DNA of 64,000 nucleotides from Thiohalobacter thiocyanaticus. Lineage in GTDB: Bacteria; Pseudomonadota; Gammaproteobacteria; Thiohalobacterales; Thiohalobacteraceae. Positions 55,049 to 64,000 of this stretch are shown here, in pieces. The position numbers and the translations under genes are program-made. The stretch lies in NCBI RefSeq assembly GCF_002356355.1, contig NZ_AP018052.1, forward strand, positions 1,178,001-1,242,000. Reading direction: 5' to 3'. The notes below the pieces were generated by a model. The model was given only the letters and a program-made list of their open reading frames with translations. It ran no database searches and was not told the origin of the DNA. Positions within the stretch are counted from its first letter, which is position 1. Each line of letters begins with the position of its first letter.

Positions 55049-55311
55049 CAGTCCCTAATCCCCGGCAAAGCCACATTCAGCGTGGCTGTGTATCTGTCCA
55101 GCAAGGCGCCGGACTGCCGCTGTAGCATTTCTACAGCAAGGGACGGCAACGCAGCCTGGACAGATACACAGCCGCGCCCGTCGGGAGCCTCGCATGGCCT
55201 GCCCTGCAGCGTTGCATCCGCTTGGCATAGATGGCTATGCCGGCGCGAATACGCCTTGCATCCCAGGCCATGCGAGGCTCTGAAAGCGGCTTTGCCGGGG
55301 ATTAGGGACTG
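55049..55311. repeat. Nested fold-back element with three perfect long inverted repeats
   Basis: The outer arms are a perfect 24-bp inverted repeat (55049-55072 with 55288-55311; begins CAGTCCCTAATCCCC). Inside are two separate arms. The first has a perfect 18-bp stem (55084-55101 with 55156-55173; GGCTGTGTATCTGTCCAG) enclosing a 5-bp stem (TGCCG/CGGCA) and a 7-bp hairpin (GCTGTAG, CATTT, CTACAGC). The second has a perfect 17-bp stem (55185-55201 with 55264-55280; GAGCCTCGCATGGCCTG) enclosing GGCATAG, ATGG, CTATGCC. The whole folds as a two-armed Y on an outer stem. No protein is encoded. It differs from families A to D and ends 81 nt before glyA. Confidence 0.85.
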
Positions 55312-55392
55312 AGTACCCGCCCGCCCGGCATCTCGACCGGGCCGAACAACCGCACGCGCGGGCCCCGATTTTCAGCAACTCAGAGGTAAGCG

Positions 55393-56649
<1,257 letters not shown>

Positions 56650-56652
56650 ATT

Positions 56653-56708
56653 CAAGATGCAGGATGCAAGAGGCAAGTCGCTTGCTCATGCTTGCATCCT
56701 GCATCTTG
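56653..56708. repeat. Inverted repeat between glyA and nrdR
   Basis: CAAGATGCAGGATGCAAG (56653-56670) pairs perfectly with 56691-56708 across 20 nt. An overlapping second pair, AGGCAAGTCGC with GCGACTTGTGCCT, has one extra base. There is no T-run, so it is not a typical terminator; it resembles dispersed tandem-heptamer repeats. Confidence 0.7.
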
Positions 56709-56727
56709 CGACTTGTGCCTGACGAAC

Positions 56728-57231
56728 ATGCACTGCCCTTTCTGCGGAGCCATTGAAACCAAGGTCATCGACTCGCGCCTGGCCAACGAGGGCGCGCAGG
56801 TGCGGCGTCGGCGCGAGTGCCTGAGCTGCGGCGAACGCTTCACCACCTTCGAGCAGGCGGTGCTGGTGATGCCGCGCATCGTCAAGCGCGATGGCACCCG
56901 TGAGCCGTTCAATGAGGACAAGCTGCGCGCCGGCATCCTGCGGGCACTGGAAAAACGGCCGGTGGCCACCGAGCAGGTGGAGGCGGCCATCGAGCGCATC
57001 CAGAAGCACATCAGTGCCTCCGGTGAGCGTGAGCTGGACGCGCGCCAGGTCGGCGAGTGGATCATGCTGGAGCTGCGCGCCCTGGACCAGGTCGCCTATG
57101 TGCGCTTTGCCTCGGTGTATCGCAGCTTCCAGGACGTCAAGGCCTTCCGCGAGGAGATCGACCGACTGGAGAACGAACCCTCGCCGGAGGAGAAGCGCGA
57201 CCAGATCCCCTTGCTGCCGGATGAGAAGTAG
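56728..57231 (+). CDS. nrdR: Transcriptional repressor NrdR
   Basis: 167-aa zinc-ribbon/ATP-cone repressor of ribonucleotide reductase genes. The ribbon has CPFC (3-6) and CLSC (about 31-34), and the ATP-cone spans about 49-139 ([20 protein letters not shown]). It is expected to regulate nrdA elsewhere in the window, together with the riboswitch. The ATG at 56728 (MHCPFCG) is the family start. It is followed 4 nt later by ribD. Confidence 0.96.
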   Translation: MHCPFCGAIETKVIDSRLANEGAQVRRRRECLSCGERFTTFEQAVLVMPRIVKRDGTREPFNEDKLRAGILRALEKRPVATEQVEAAIERIQKHISASGERELDARQVGEWIMLELRALDQVAYVRFASVYRSFQDVKAFREEIDRLENEPSPEEKRDQIPLLPDEK

Positions 57232-57235
57232 GGTT

Positions 57236-58354
57236 GTGACGTACTCAGCGCAGGTGGCGGACGCCGACGACATCCGTTACATGAGCCGCGCCCTGCAGCT
57301 GGCGCGCCGGGGGCTGTATACCACTGATCCCAATCCCCGCGTCGGCTGTGTGTTGGTGAAGGACGGCGAAATCGTCGGCGAAGGCTGGCATGAACGTGCC
57401 GGCCAGCCCCATGCCGAGGTGCATGCCCTGCGGGCGGCCGGCGCGCGCGCCCGGGGAGCGACGGCCTATGTCACGCTGGAGCCCTGCAGTCATCACGGCC
57501 GCACGCCGCCCTGCAGCGAGGCGCTGATCGGGGCCGGTGTCGACCGGGTGGTGGCGGCGATGCAGGACCCGAACCCGCAGGTGGCGGGCGAGGGCCTGGC
57601 CCGGCTCGAGGCCGCCGGCATTGTCACCGAATCCGGGGTGCTGGCGAGTGAAAGCGCCGCGCTCAATCCGGGGTTCATTCAGCGCATGCGCAACGGCCGG
57701 CCCTGGGTACGCTGCAAGCTGGCCATGAGCCTGGACGGGCGCACAGCGCTGGCCTCGGGCGAGAGTCAGTGGATCACCGGGCCGGCGGCCCGGGCCGATG
57801 TGCACCGGCTGCGCGCGCGCAGTTCGGCCATCCTCACGGGCAGCGGTACCGTGCTGGCGGACGACCCCTCGCTCACGGCACGACCGGATGGGATGGATGA
57901 CTCCGAACTGCTGCAGCCGCTGCGGGTGGTACTGGACACGCGGCTCACCCTGGCGCCCACGGCGAAGCTGCTCAGTCAGCCTGGTCAGACTCTGGTGCTG
58001 ACCGCCAGCGACGATGCCGCACGGCGCCAGGCGCTGGAGGCCGCCGGCGCCGAGGTGGCGGTGCTGCCGGTGCGCGATGATCGACTGGATCTGCCCGCCG
58101 CGTTGAGGCTGCTCGGTGAGCGTGAGCTCAATGAGGTCATGGTCGAGGCCGGTCCGACCCTGGCCGGGGCGATGCTGCAGGCCGGGCTGGTGGATGAGCT
58201 GATAATCTATATGGCCCCGCAACTGCTGGGCGATGCAGCCCGGGGACTGTTTCATCTGCCGGGTCTGGCCACCATGGCGGACCGCGTGGCACTGACGATC
58301 GAGGATATCCGCGCGGTGGGACCGGACTGGCGCATTCGCGCCCGGTTGAAGTGA
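57236..58354 (+). CDS. ribD: Riboflavin biosynthesis deaminase/reductase RibD
   Basis: 372-aa bifunctional enzyme for the second and third steps of riboflavin synthesis. The N-terminal deaminase has zinc motifs HAEVHAL and PCSHHGRTPPC. The C-terminal reductase has KLAMSLDGRTALASGESQWI and VEAGPTLAGAMLQAGLVDEL. The best start is GTG 57236, four bases after the nrdR stop; ATG 57221 would overlap nrdR by 11 nt. A 319-nt repeat-filled gap separates it from ribE. Confidence 0.94.
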   Translation: MTYSAQVADADDIRYMSRALQLARRGLYTTDPNPRVGCVLVKDGEIVGEGWHERAGQPHAEVHALRAAGARARGATAYVTLEPCSHHGRTPPCSEALIGAGVDRVVAAMQDPNPQVAGEGLARLEAAGIVTESGVLASESAALNPGFIQRMRNGRPWVRCKLAMSLDGRTALASGESQWITGPAARADVHRLRARSSAILTGSGTVLADDPSLTARPDGMDDSELLQPLRVVLDTRLTLAPTAKLLSQPGQTLVLTASDDAARRQALEAAGAEVAVLPVRDDRLDLPAALRLLGERELNEVMVEAGPTLAGAMLQAGLVDELIIYMAPQLLGDAARGLFHLPGLATMADRVALTIEDIRAVGPDWRIRARLK

Positions 58355-58433
58355 TTTGGGAATGGCCACGGACTACACGGAAAGCACGGACGAATCAAAA
58401 TTCTTGAGACCTTGCAAATGCCTGGAAGGTTGC

Positions 58434-58506
58434 CCGTCATCCCGGCGAATGCCGGGATCCAGGAACCACAGCGGATAATGGATTCCCGCCTTCGCGGGAA
58501 TGACGG
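58434..58506. repeat. Dispersed palindromic repeat, family D (copy 3)
   Basis: CCGTCATCCCGGCGAATGCC to CCTTCGCGGGAATGACGG; lies inside the 31-bp inverted repeat. Confidence 0.88.
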
Positions 58507-58515
58507 TTTAGCCAT

Positions 58516-58595
58516 GTAGGTCGGGTTTGCGCAGCGTAACCCGACATATACGGCGGCAACGTCGGGTTACGCCCATTCGGGCTAACCCGACCTAC
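58516..58595. repeat. Dispersed palindromic repeat, family C (copy 3)
   Basis: GTAGGTCGGGTTTGCGCAGC to GGGCTAACCCGACCTAC, with GTAACCCGAC/GTCGGGTTAC inner arms; lies inside the 31-bp inverted repeat. Confidence 0.88.
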
Positions 58596-58673
58596 GATGC
58601 CATGAAATTTTGGTTTGTCCGTGCTTTCCGTGTAGTCCGTGGCCATTTGAGAATTTGAAGAGAGAACCGACCC

Positions 58674-59330
58674 ATGTTCACAGGCATCATCCAGGCCATC
58701 GGCGAGATTGCCGCGCTGCAGCCGGGCGGCGAGGATACCCGTGTTCGCGTCCGCACCGGTAAGCTGGCGCTCGATGACGTCTCACCCGGCGACAGTATTG
58801 CCGTCAACGGCGTGTGCCTGACGGTGGTGGAACTGCCCGGCGACGGTTTCTGGGCCGATGTTTCCGGCGAGACCCTGGCGCGTACCGGCTTTCGCGACCT
58901 TACGGTCGGGAGCCGGGTGAACCTGGAACAGGCCCTGACCCCGACCACTCGGCTGGGCGGTCACCTGGTCAGCGGCCACGTGGACGGCGTCGGTACGGTG
59001 CTCGAGCGCCGCTCCGAGGGCCGTTCGGAGCGTTTTCGCATACAGGCGCCCGCGGGTCTGGCAAAATATATCGCCGAAAAGGGCTCGATCTGCGTCGACG
59101 GAGTGAGTCTCACGGTCAATGCGGTCGAGGGCGCGGCCTTCGATCTCAACATCGTGCCGCACACCCTGCAGGAGACCACCATCGGCGGGTACCGCAGCGG
59201 TACCCGGGTGAACCTGGAGGTGGACATCATCGCCCGCTATCTGGAGCGGCTGTTGCTGGGCGAGCGGGCGGCCGAGCCGGGCAGCGGGATCAGCGCTGCC
59301 TTTCTGGCCGAGCATGGATTTATCAAATGA
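58674..59330 (+). CDS. ribE: Riboflavin synthase alpha subunit
   Basis: 218-aa enzyme that dismutates two 6,7-dimethyl-8-ribityllumazine molecules into riboflavin. Two lumazine-binding barrels are seen: MFTGIIQAIGEI with SIAVNGVCLTVV in the first, and GHLVSGHVDGVG with GSICVDGVSLTVN in the second. The C-terminus continues with IIARYLERLL. GAAGAGAGAA precedes the ATG. It follows the repeat-filled gap after ribD. Confidence 0.95.
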   Translation: MFTGIIQAIGEIAALQPGGEDTRVRVRTGKLALDDVSPGDSIAVNGVCLTVVELPGDGFWADVSGETLARTGFRDLTVGSRVNLEQALTPTTRLGGHLVSGHVDGVGTVLERRSEGRSERFRIQAPAGLAKYIAEKGSICVDGVSLTVNAVEGAAFDLNIVPHTLQETTIGGYRSGTRVNLEVDIIARYLERLLLGERAAEPGSGISAAFLAEHGFIK

Positions 59331-59338
59331 CTTTTTCC

Positions 59339-59367
59339 GTCATTGCCGCGCTGAGCATCGCAATGAC
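59339..59367. repeat. Short family-A palindrome between ribE and ribB
   Basis: GTCATTGCCGCGCTGAGCAT with CGCAATGAC: a contracted copy in the 50-nt intercistronic gap. Confidence 0.6.
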
Positions 59368-59380
59368 AGGTAAGGACTGA

Positions 59381-60508
59381 ATGCAGGTGGACACCACAAC
59401 CAATATGTCCCTGAACACCACACAGGAACTCATCGACGATCTCAGGCAGGGCCGGATGATCATCCTGATGGATGACGAGGACCGCGAGAACGAGGGCGAC
59501 CTGCTGATGCTGGCCGACCGGGTGCGTCCGGAGGATATCAATTTCATGGCCAGATACGGCCGCGGCCTGATCTGCCTGACCCTGACCCGCGAACGCTGCG
59601 AGCAGCTGGCGCTGCCTCTGATGGTGCGCGACAACACTGCCCAGCACGGCACCGCCTTCACCCTGTCCATCGAGGCCGCCGAGGGCGTGACCACCGGCAT
59701 CTCCGCCCACGACCGCGCCCGTACCGTGCAGGCGGCGGTGGCGCCGGAGGCGAAACCCGCCGACATCGTCCAGCCGGGGCATGTCTTCCCCCTCATGGCC
59801 CAGCCGGGCGGTGTGCTGACCCGCGCCGGCCATACCGAGGCCGGCTGCGACCTGGCCCGGCTGGCCGGGGCCGAACCGGCCGCCGTGATTGTCGAGATCC
59901 TCAACGAGGACGGCAGTATGGCGCGGCGGCCGGATCTGGAGAAGTTCGCCGCCGAGCATGACCTGAAGATGGGCACTATCGCCGATCTCATTCACTACCG
60001 GATCGAGAACGAGACGACGGTGGAGCGCGCGGCCGAATGCATGCTGCCGACCGAATTCGGCGAGTTCCGGCTGATCGCCTACGAAGACTGCATCGACGGC
60101 GATACGCACCTGGCACTGGTCTGCGGCGAACCGGACTACAATCAGCCGGTACTGGTGCGGGTACACGTCCAGGGTGCCCTGTGCGACCTGCTGAGTGCGA
60201 CCACTTCCGACTGCGGCTGGCCGCTGCGCCGGGCACTGCAGCGGGTGGCCGACGAGGGCAGCGGCGTGGTGGTCGTGTTGGGCAAACCGGACGACCCGCA
60301 GGCGCTGATCCACCGCATCCGCGCCTATGCCGAGGGCGGCCTGGGTGAGCCGCGCCGCCAGCGCGAGGAGTTGCGCACCTACGGCATCGGCGCCCAGATC
60401 CTGGCTGACCTGGGCGTGACCCGCATGCGGGTGCTCAGCGCGCCCAAGAAGATGCATGGCATTGCCGGCTTCGGCCTGGACGTGGTCGAATACGTGGAGC
60501 CGGATTGA
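59381..60508 (+). CDS. ribB: 3,4-Dihydroxy-2-butanone-4-phosphate synthase with degenerate GTP cyclohydrolase II-like domain
   Basis: 375-aa fusion. The N-terminal RibB domain (about 12-210) is intact, with DDEDRENEGDLLMLAD, GLICLTLT, TTGISAHDR and RAGHTEAGCDLARLAG. The C-terminal part has the RibA fold, but two of the three zinc cysteines are gone: SECLTGD is replaced by VQGALCD and RCDCG by TSDCG. The GRNIGL loop is also lost (LGKPDDPQAL). GTP cyclohydrolase II activity is therefore unlikely, and a separate ribA is expected elsewhere. This RibB-RibA-like arrangement is known in other gammaproteobacteria. Confidence 0.93.
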   Translation: MQVDTTTNMSLNTTQELIDDLRQGRMIILMDDEDRENEGDLLMLADRVRPEDINFMARYGRGLICLTLTRERCEQLALPLMVRDNTAQHGTAFTLSIEAAEGVTTGISAHDRARTVQAAVAPEAKPADIVQPGHVFPLMAQPGGVLTRAGHTEAGCDLARLAGAEPAAVIVEILNEDGSMARRPDLEKFAAEHDLKMGTIADLIHYRIENETTVERAAECMLPTEFGEFRLIAYEDCIDGDTHLALVCGEPDYNQPVLVRVHVQGALCDLLSATTSDCGWPLRRALQRVADEGSGVVVVLGKPDDPQALIHRIRAYAEGGLGEPRRQREELRTYGIGAQILADLGVTRMRVLSAPKKMHGIAGFGLDVVEYVEPD

Positions 60509-60516
60509 ATTGTTCC

Positions 60517-60544
60517 GTCATTGCCACGCTTCGCTCGCAATGAC
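60517..60544. repeat. Short family-A palindrome between ribB and ribH
   Basis: GTCATTGCCACGCTTCGCTC with GCAATGAC: a small hairpin in the 64-nt gap. Confidence 0.65.
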
Positions 60545-60572
60545 GAATGTATAACCGAAGGATAAGTGGAAC

Positions 60573-61049
<477 letters not shown>

Positions 61050-61050
61050 G

Positions 61051-61551
61051 ATGGCCGCACGCCCGGCGACCGGCAGGTCTCATCCCAACGCCGCCCGCAG
61101 CCGGGCCCGGCGGCTGGCCATGCAGGCCCTGTATCAATGGCAGTTCACGGCCATGGATGCCCATGACATCCTGGCCCAGTTCGAACAGGACGAGGCCGAG
61201 TTGCGCAATGCCGACCGTGGCTACTTCCGCGAGCTGGTCGAACGCGTCATCGCCCGGGCCACGGAACTGGACGCCTGCTATGCGCCGGCCCTGAATCGCC
61301 CGCTTGAGGAGGTCAATCCGGTCGAGCGCGCCATCCTGCGTATTGCCACCTATGAACTCATGCATCGCATCGACATCCCCTACAAGGTGGTGATCAACGA
61401 GGCCGTCGCCCTGACGCGCAAGTTCGGCGCCGAGCAGGGCCATTCCTTCGTCAACGGTGTGCTCGATCAGGTCGCGCGGCAGCTGCGCGGGGTCGAGCAT
61501 CCCCGGGGTGAATCCGGGGGCGGCCTGCCGGGGACGGGCGGCGGCGCCTGA
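61051..61551 (+). CDS. nusB: Transcription antitermination factor NusB
   Basis: 166-aa helical protein that with NusE binds boxA RNA in rRNA antitermination. Typical stretches are SRARRLAMQALYQWQFT, NRPLEEVNPVERAILRIATY and VVINEAVALTRKFGAEQGHS. It has a longer than usual Gly-rich C-terminal tail (ESGGGLPGTGGGA). It follows ribH immediately; thiL begins 7 nt downstream. Confidence 0.95.
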   Translation: MAARPATGRSHPNAARSRARRLAMQALYQWQFTAMDAHDILAQFEQDEAELRNADRGYFRELVERVIARATELDACYAPALNRPLEEVNPVERAILRIATYELMHRIDIPYKVVINEAVALTRKFGAEQGHSFVNGVLDQVARQLRGVEHPRGESGGGLPGTGGGA

Positions 61552-61558
61552 GACCGCC

Positions 61559-62536
61559 ATGCCGATCGGCGAATTCGATCTCATCGCACAGTATTTCGCC
61601 GGGCTGACCCCGGACCGCGACGACATCCGACTGGGTATCGGCGACGATGCCGCGGTGGTCAGTGTCCCGCCCGGGCAGGAACTGGTCATCGCGGTCGATA
61701 CCCTGGTCGCCGGCGTGCACTTCCCTGCCGGCACCGATCCCCGGGCCATCGGCCACAAGGCACTGGCGGTCAACCTCAGCGATCTGGCCGCCATGGGTGC
61801 CGAGCCGGCCTGGGCGCTGCTGGCCCTGACCCTGCCCGAGGCCGATGAGGCCTGGCTCGCGGCCTTCGCCGCGGGCTTCGGCCGACTGGCGCGTGACTCG
61901 GAAATCGCATTGATCGGCGGTGACACCACCCGCGGCCCGCTGAGCGTGACGGTGACGGTGCATGGTCGGGTGCCGGAAGGCCAGGCGCTGACGCGCAGCG
62001 GTGCCAGGCCCGGCGATGCGATCTATATCAGTGGCGGCCTCGGCGCGGCCGCGGCCGCGCTCGCATCGTCCGACAGCCCGGCAGACTCTGAGGCAAGGCA
62101 GGCATGCCGGGCCCGGCTGGATTATCCGGAACCGCGACTCGCTCTGGGGCAGGCACTGTGCGGACTGGCCAGCGCGGCCATCGACATCTCCGATGGCCTG
62201 TTGGCCGATCTCGGCCACCTGTGCCGGTCCAGCAGTGCGGGTGCCGAAATCGACGTGGATGCCGTGCCCCGACATCCGGCGCTGACGCAACTGGTGACGG
62301 GCGATGACGTGGCCTGGTACGACTGGCCCCTGGCCGGCGGCGATGACTACGAACTCTGTTTCACTGTGTCCGGGGAAAAGGAGCCAAAAATCAACATGTT
62401 GACGGAGACTCTGGGCATCGCCCTGACCCGGATTGGCCGGATCACCGCGGGAGAAGGTCTGGTGCTGCAGCATGCCGATGGCGGCGGCTATCAGGCGCAT
62501 GGAAAAGGCTATCAGCATTTTGCGCCGCAATCGTAG
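61559..62536 (+). CDS. thiL: Thiamine-monophosphate kinase
   Basis: 325-aa kinase forming thiamine diphosphate, a member of the PurM/AIR-synthase superfamily. Motifs: EFDLIAQYF, LGIGDDAAVV, AVDTLVAGVHFP, AVNLSDLAAMGAEP, GGDTTRGPLSVTVTV and DISDGLLADLGHLC. The ATG at 61559 (MPIGEFDLI) is the family start; the frame is open from 61457 inside nusB. A family-B repeat begins at its stop. Confidence 0.95.
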   Translation: MPIGEFDLIAQYFAGLTPDRDDIRLGIGDDAAVVSVPPGQELVIAVDTLVAGVHFPAGTDPRAIGHKALAVNLSDLAAMGAEPAWALLALTLPEADEAWLAAFAAGFGRLARDSEIALIGGDTTRGPLSVTVTVHGRVPEGQALTRSGARPGDAIYISGGLGAAAAALASSDSPADSEARQACRARLDYPEPRLALGQALCGLASAAIDISDGLLADLGHLCRSSSAGAEIDVDAVPRHPALTQLVTGDDVAWYDWPLAGGDDYELCFTVSGEKEPKINMLTETLGIALTRIGRITAGEGLVLQHADGGGYQAHGKGYQHFAPQS

Positions 62537-62615
62537 GATGGGTGAAGCGCAGCGCAACCCATCGTGGTACGACCTGTTGATGGGTTGCGGCACACGGTGC
62601 CTCCACCCATCCTAC
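62533..62615. repeat. Dispersed palindromic repeat, family B (copy 7)
   Basis: GTAGGATGGGTGAAGCGCAG to CTCCACCCATCCTAC. Its first base pairs overlap the thiL stop codon (TAG), so the insertion defines the last codon of thiL. Confidence 0.9.
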
Positions 62616-62664
62616 TGCGTGTCTGCCACAGGGGCGCGCCCGGCATGTCGCTGATGAGAAAGAA

Positions 62665-63180
62665 ATGAAACAACCCACCCTCCACTGGTTGAAGGACCCC
62701 CGCCATCTGCTGGCGCTGGGCTTCGGCAGCGGCCTGGCGCCGGTTGCCCCCGGCACCTTCGGGACCCTGGCCGGTGCCATTCTCTACCCGCTCATCGCCG
62801 GGCTGGGGCTGCCTCTCTATCTGCTGGTTGTGATACTGGCCTTTCTGCTCGGGGTCTGGGTCTGCGGATATACCGCCCGGGCGCTCGGAGTGCATGACCA
62901 TTCCGCCATCGTCTGGGACGAGGTGGTGGGGCTGTGGATCACCCTGGCCGCCGTGGCGCCGAGCTGGCCGGCCCTGCTTATCGGCTTCGTCCTGTTCCGC
63001 CTGTTCGACATCCTCAAACCCTGGCCGATCCGCTGGCTCGACCGGCATGTGCAGGGCGGGCTGGGCATCATGATCGACGATGTGCTGGCAGGTGTGTTCG
63101 CCGGCCTCTGCCTGTGGCTTGCGGCCGCCGTCGGCTGGCTGCCGGCCTCAGGAAATGCCGTCGGCCTGCCGATACTGTAG
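62665..63180 (+). CDS. pgpA: Phosphatidylglycerophosphatase A
   Basis: 171-aa inner-membrane phosphatase that makes phosphatidylglycerol. Typical stretches: GFGSGLAPVAPGTFGTLAGA near residues 18-37, DHSAIVWDEVVGLWI with metal-binding acids, FRLFDILKPWPIRWLDR, and a final GIMIDDVLAGVFAGL. It has four predicted helices. It lies at the end of the rib-nusB-thiL block, separated by a palindromic repeat. Weak ribosome site (AGAAAGAA). Confidence 0.95.
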   Translation: MKQPTLHWLKDPRHLLALGFGSGLAPVAPGTFGTLAGAILYPLIAGLGLPLYLLVVILAFLLGVWVCGYTARALGVHDHSAIVWDEVVGLWITLAAVAPSWPALLIGFVLFRLFDILKPWPIRWLDRHVQGGLGIMIDDVLAGVFAGLCLWLAAAVGWLPASGNAVGLPIL

Positions 63181-63238
63181 TGATATTGCCCGACGGGAGG
63201 CCCCATGGGCGGGCGGGCAGGGCAAAGGACAGTCGTTC

Positions 63239-63925
63239 ATGGCAAAGGCGGAAGCAGATCAGGTCGTGGATCTCAAGCTCGGCGTCGGCGATGTGCTGCA
63301 GGTGCAGTTCGTCAGCCAGGAGCAGCGCAAGTACGCTGCCAAGGTAATCGGCTACCTGCCCAATGCCAGTCTGGTGATCACCACCCCGCGCATCGACGGC
63401 AAGGTGATGCTGGTGCGCGAGGGCCAGCCGCTGGTGGTGCGCATGCTCTCCGGCAACACCTGCTACGGTTTCAACAGCCGCATCATCCACAACAGCATGC
63501 GCCCCTATCCGCATCTGCACCTGGCCTACCCGGATGAACTGGAGCGCATTGTGGTGCGCAAGGCCGTGCGGGTACAGACGCAGCTGCCGGTTATAGTCTC
63601 CCATCCTTCACCCGAGGACCCCACCCAGAGCCTGGACAGCCGGGGTACGATTCTGGACATCAGCACGGCCGGCGCCTTTGTGGCCAGCGATAGTCCGCTG
63701 GGCGGAGCCGGCGACCTGATCAGCATGACCGCCCGCGTACCCATCGCCGGTACCGAGAAATATCTGAAGATGCCTGCGATTATCCGCTCCGCGAAAGCCG
63801 CGGAGACGGCAGAAGGCTCAGGGCGTTATCAGTACGGAGTCGAATTCCAGCTTATCGAGCATATGGATACCATCCTGCTGCATGGCTACGTGTTCGAGCA
63901 GATGCAGAATCAGGACATGCAGTGA
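63239..63925 (+). CDS. PilZ-domain cyclic-di-GMP binding protein, YcgR-like
   Basis: 228-aa cytoplasmic protein. The N-terminal YcgR/PilZN domain (about 8-105, LKLGVGDVLQVQFVSQEQRK) is followed by a PilZ domain (about 108-220) with the c-di-GMP motifs RKAVR (RxxxR) and DISTAGA (DxSxxG). Such proteins act as flagellar brakes, which fits the chemoreceptors in the window. The ATG at 63239 is the first with a ribosome-like AAAGGA. The last 75 nt of the window show no feature. Confidence 0.9.
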   Translation: MAKAEADQVVDLKLGVGDVLQVQFVSQEQRKYAAKVIGYLPNASLVITTPRIDGKVMLVREGQPLVVRMLSGNTCYGFNSRIIHNSMRPYPHLHLAYPDELERIVVRKAVRVQTQLPVIVSHPSPEDPTQSLDSRGTILDISTAGAFVASDSPLGGAGDLISMTARVPIAGTEKYLKMPAIIRSAKAAETAEGSGRYQYGVEFQLIEHMDTILLHGYVFEQMQNQDMQ

Positions 63926-64000
63926 TTGCGAAGATCCATGCCCGCAACGGGCATGCTGAGGTTAAGAGGCTGGGATTCAGGGCAGCTGATGCTTCGCTGC

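Larger units (their letters stand above)
58361..58647. repeat. 31-bp inverted repeat enclosing two other repeats (ribD-ribE gap)
   Basis: The left arm 58361-58391 (begins AATGGCCACGGACTACACGG) is perfectly complementary to 58617-58647, with partly matching extensions (AATCAAAATTC and its counterpart). Between the arms lie a complete family-D copy and a complete family-C copy. The 319-nt gap therefore holds three nested or adjoining palindromes and no gene. No FMN riboswitch was seen. Confidence 0.85.

Noticed and set aside
58355-58673. FMN riboswitch upstream of ribE
   Set aside because: The conserved RFN blocks were not found; the gap is filled with palindromic repeats.

Overview
This 64 kb window is a GC-rich chromosomal segment of a gammaproteobacterium, very probably a chemolithotrophic sulfur oxidiser. 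The evidence is a complete soxXYZAB thiosulfate-oxidation cluster with rhodanese and TusA sulfur carriers beside it, plus gammaproteobacterial core blocks (bamC-dapA // gcvR-bcp, purL, nrdR-ribD-ribE-ribB-ribH-nusB-thiL-pgpA). No soxCD is present in the window. The genus cannot be fixed from the sequence alone. No rRNA, tRNA, CRISPR array or intact transposon was seen.

Layout. 1-6.1 kb: class I ribonucleotide reductase (partial, minus strand) behind a cobalamin riboswitch, then metR and divergent metE with a MetR box between them. These are two B12-independent enzymes side by side. 6.2-12.7 kb: an iron-uptake island with a Fur box, fecI-fecR, a TonB-dependent receptor with STN domain, and DUF3649-like, PepSY and DUF3325-like membrane genes. 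12.9-15.6 kb: a second TonB-dependent receptor translationally coupled to a membrane-anchored c-type cytochrome, behind a perfect FNR/Anr site. 15.6-21.5 kb: an IS30 transposase remnant, a SoxH-like metallo-hydrolase and the sox operon with a good sigma-70 promoter. 21.7-24.2 kb: a BepA-type protease, rhodanese and TusA. 24.3-28.5 kb: two divergent FadL-family porins and a periplasmic DUF302-like protein. 28.6-31.2 kb: two tandem chemoreceptors. 31.4-38.3 kb: an RND efflux pair, a LysR regulator, a small unknown protein and an AI-2E/PerM-family permease.

38.5-45.1 kb: phoH, then bcp-gcvR with a GalT-like nucleotidyltransferase inserted, facing dapA-bamC-MBL. 45.3-52.4 kb: purL, msrP - cysteine-rich GDCC protein - msrQ, a small unknown protein and a LysR. 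52.8-56.6 kb: ettA, a Mut7-C protein, an elaborate nested fold-back element and glyA. 56.7-63.9 kb: nrdR and the riboflavin/nusB/thiL/pgpA operon, ending with a PilZ protein.

The non-coding space is unusually rich in palindromic repeats. There are at least four dispersed hairpin families (called A to D here), a 31-bp inverted repeat enclosing two of them, a MITE-like insertion with an 11-bp direct duplication beside the sox operon, and a 263-bp element built from perfect 24-, 18- and 17-bp inverted repeats upstream of glyA. The last is the most unusual object in the window. The most interesting gene-level candidates are the FNR-box receptor/cytochrome pair and the cysteine-rich protein coupled to MsrPQ.
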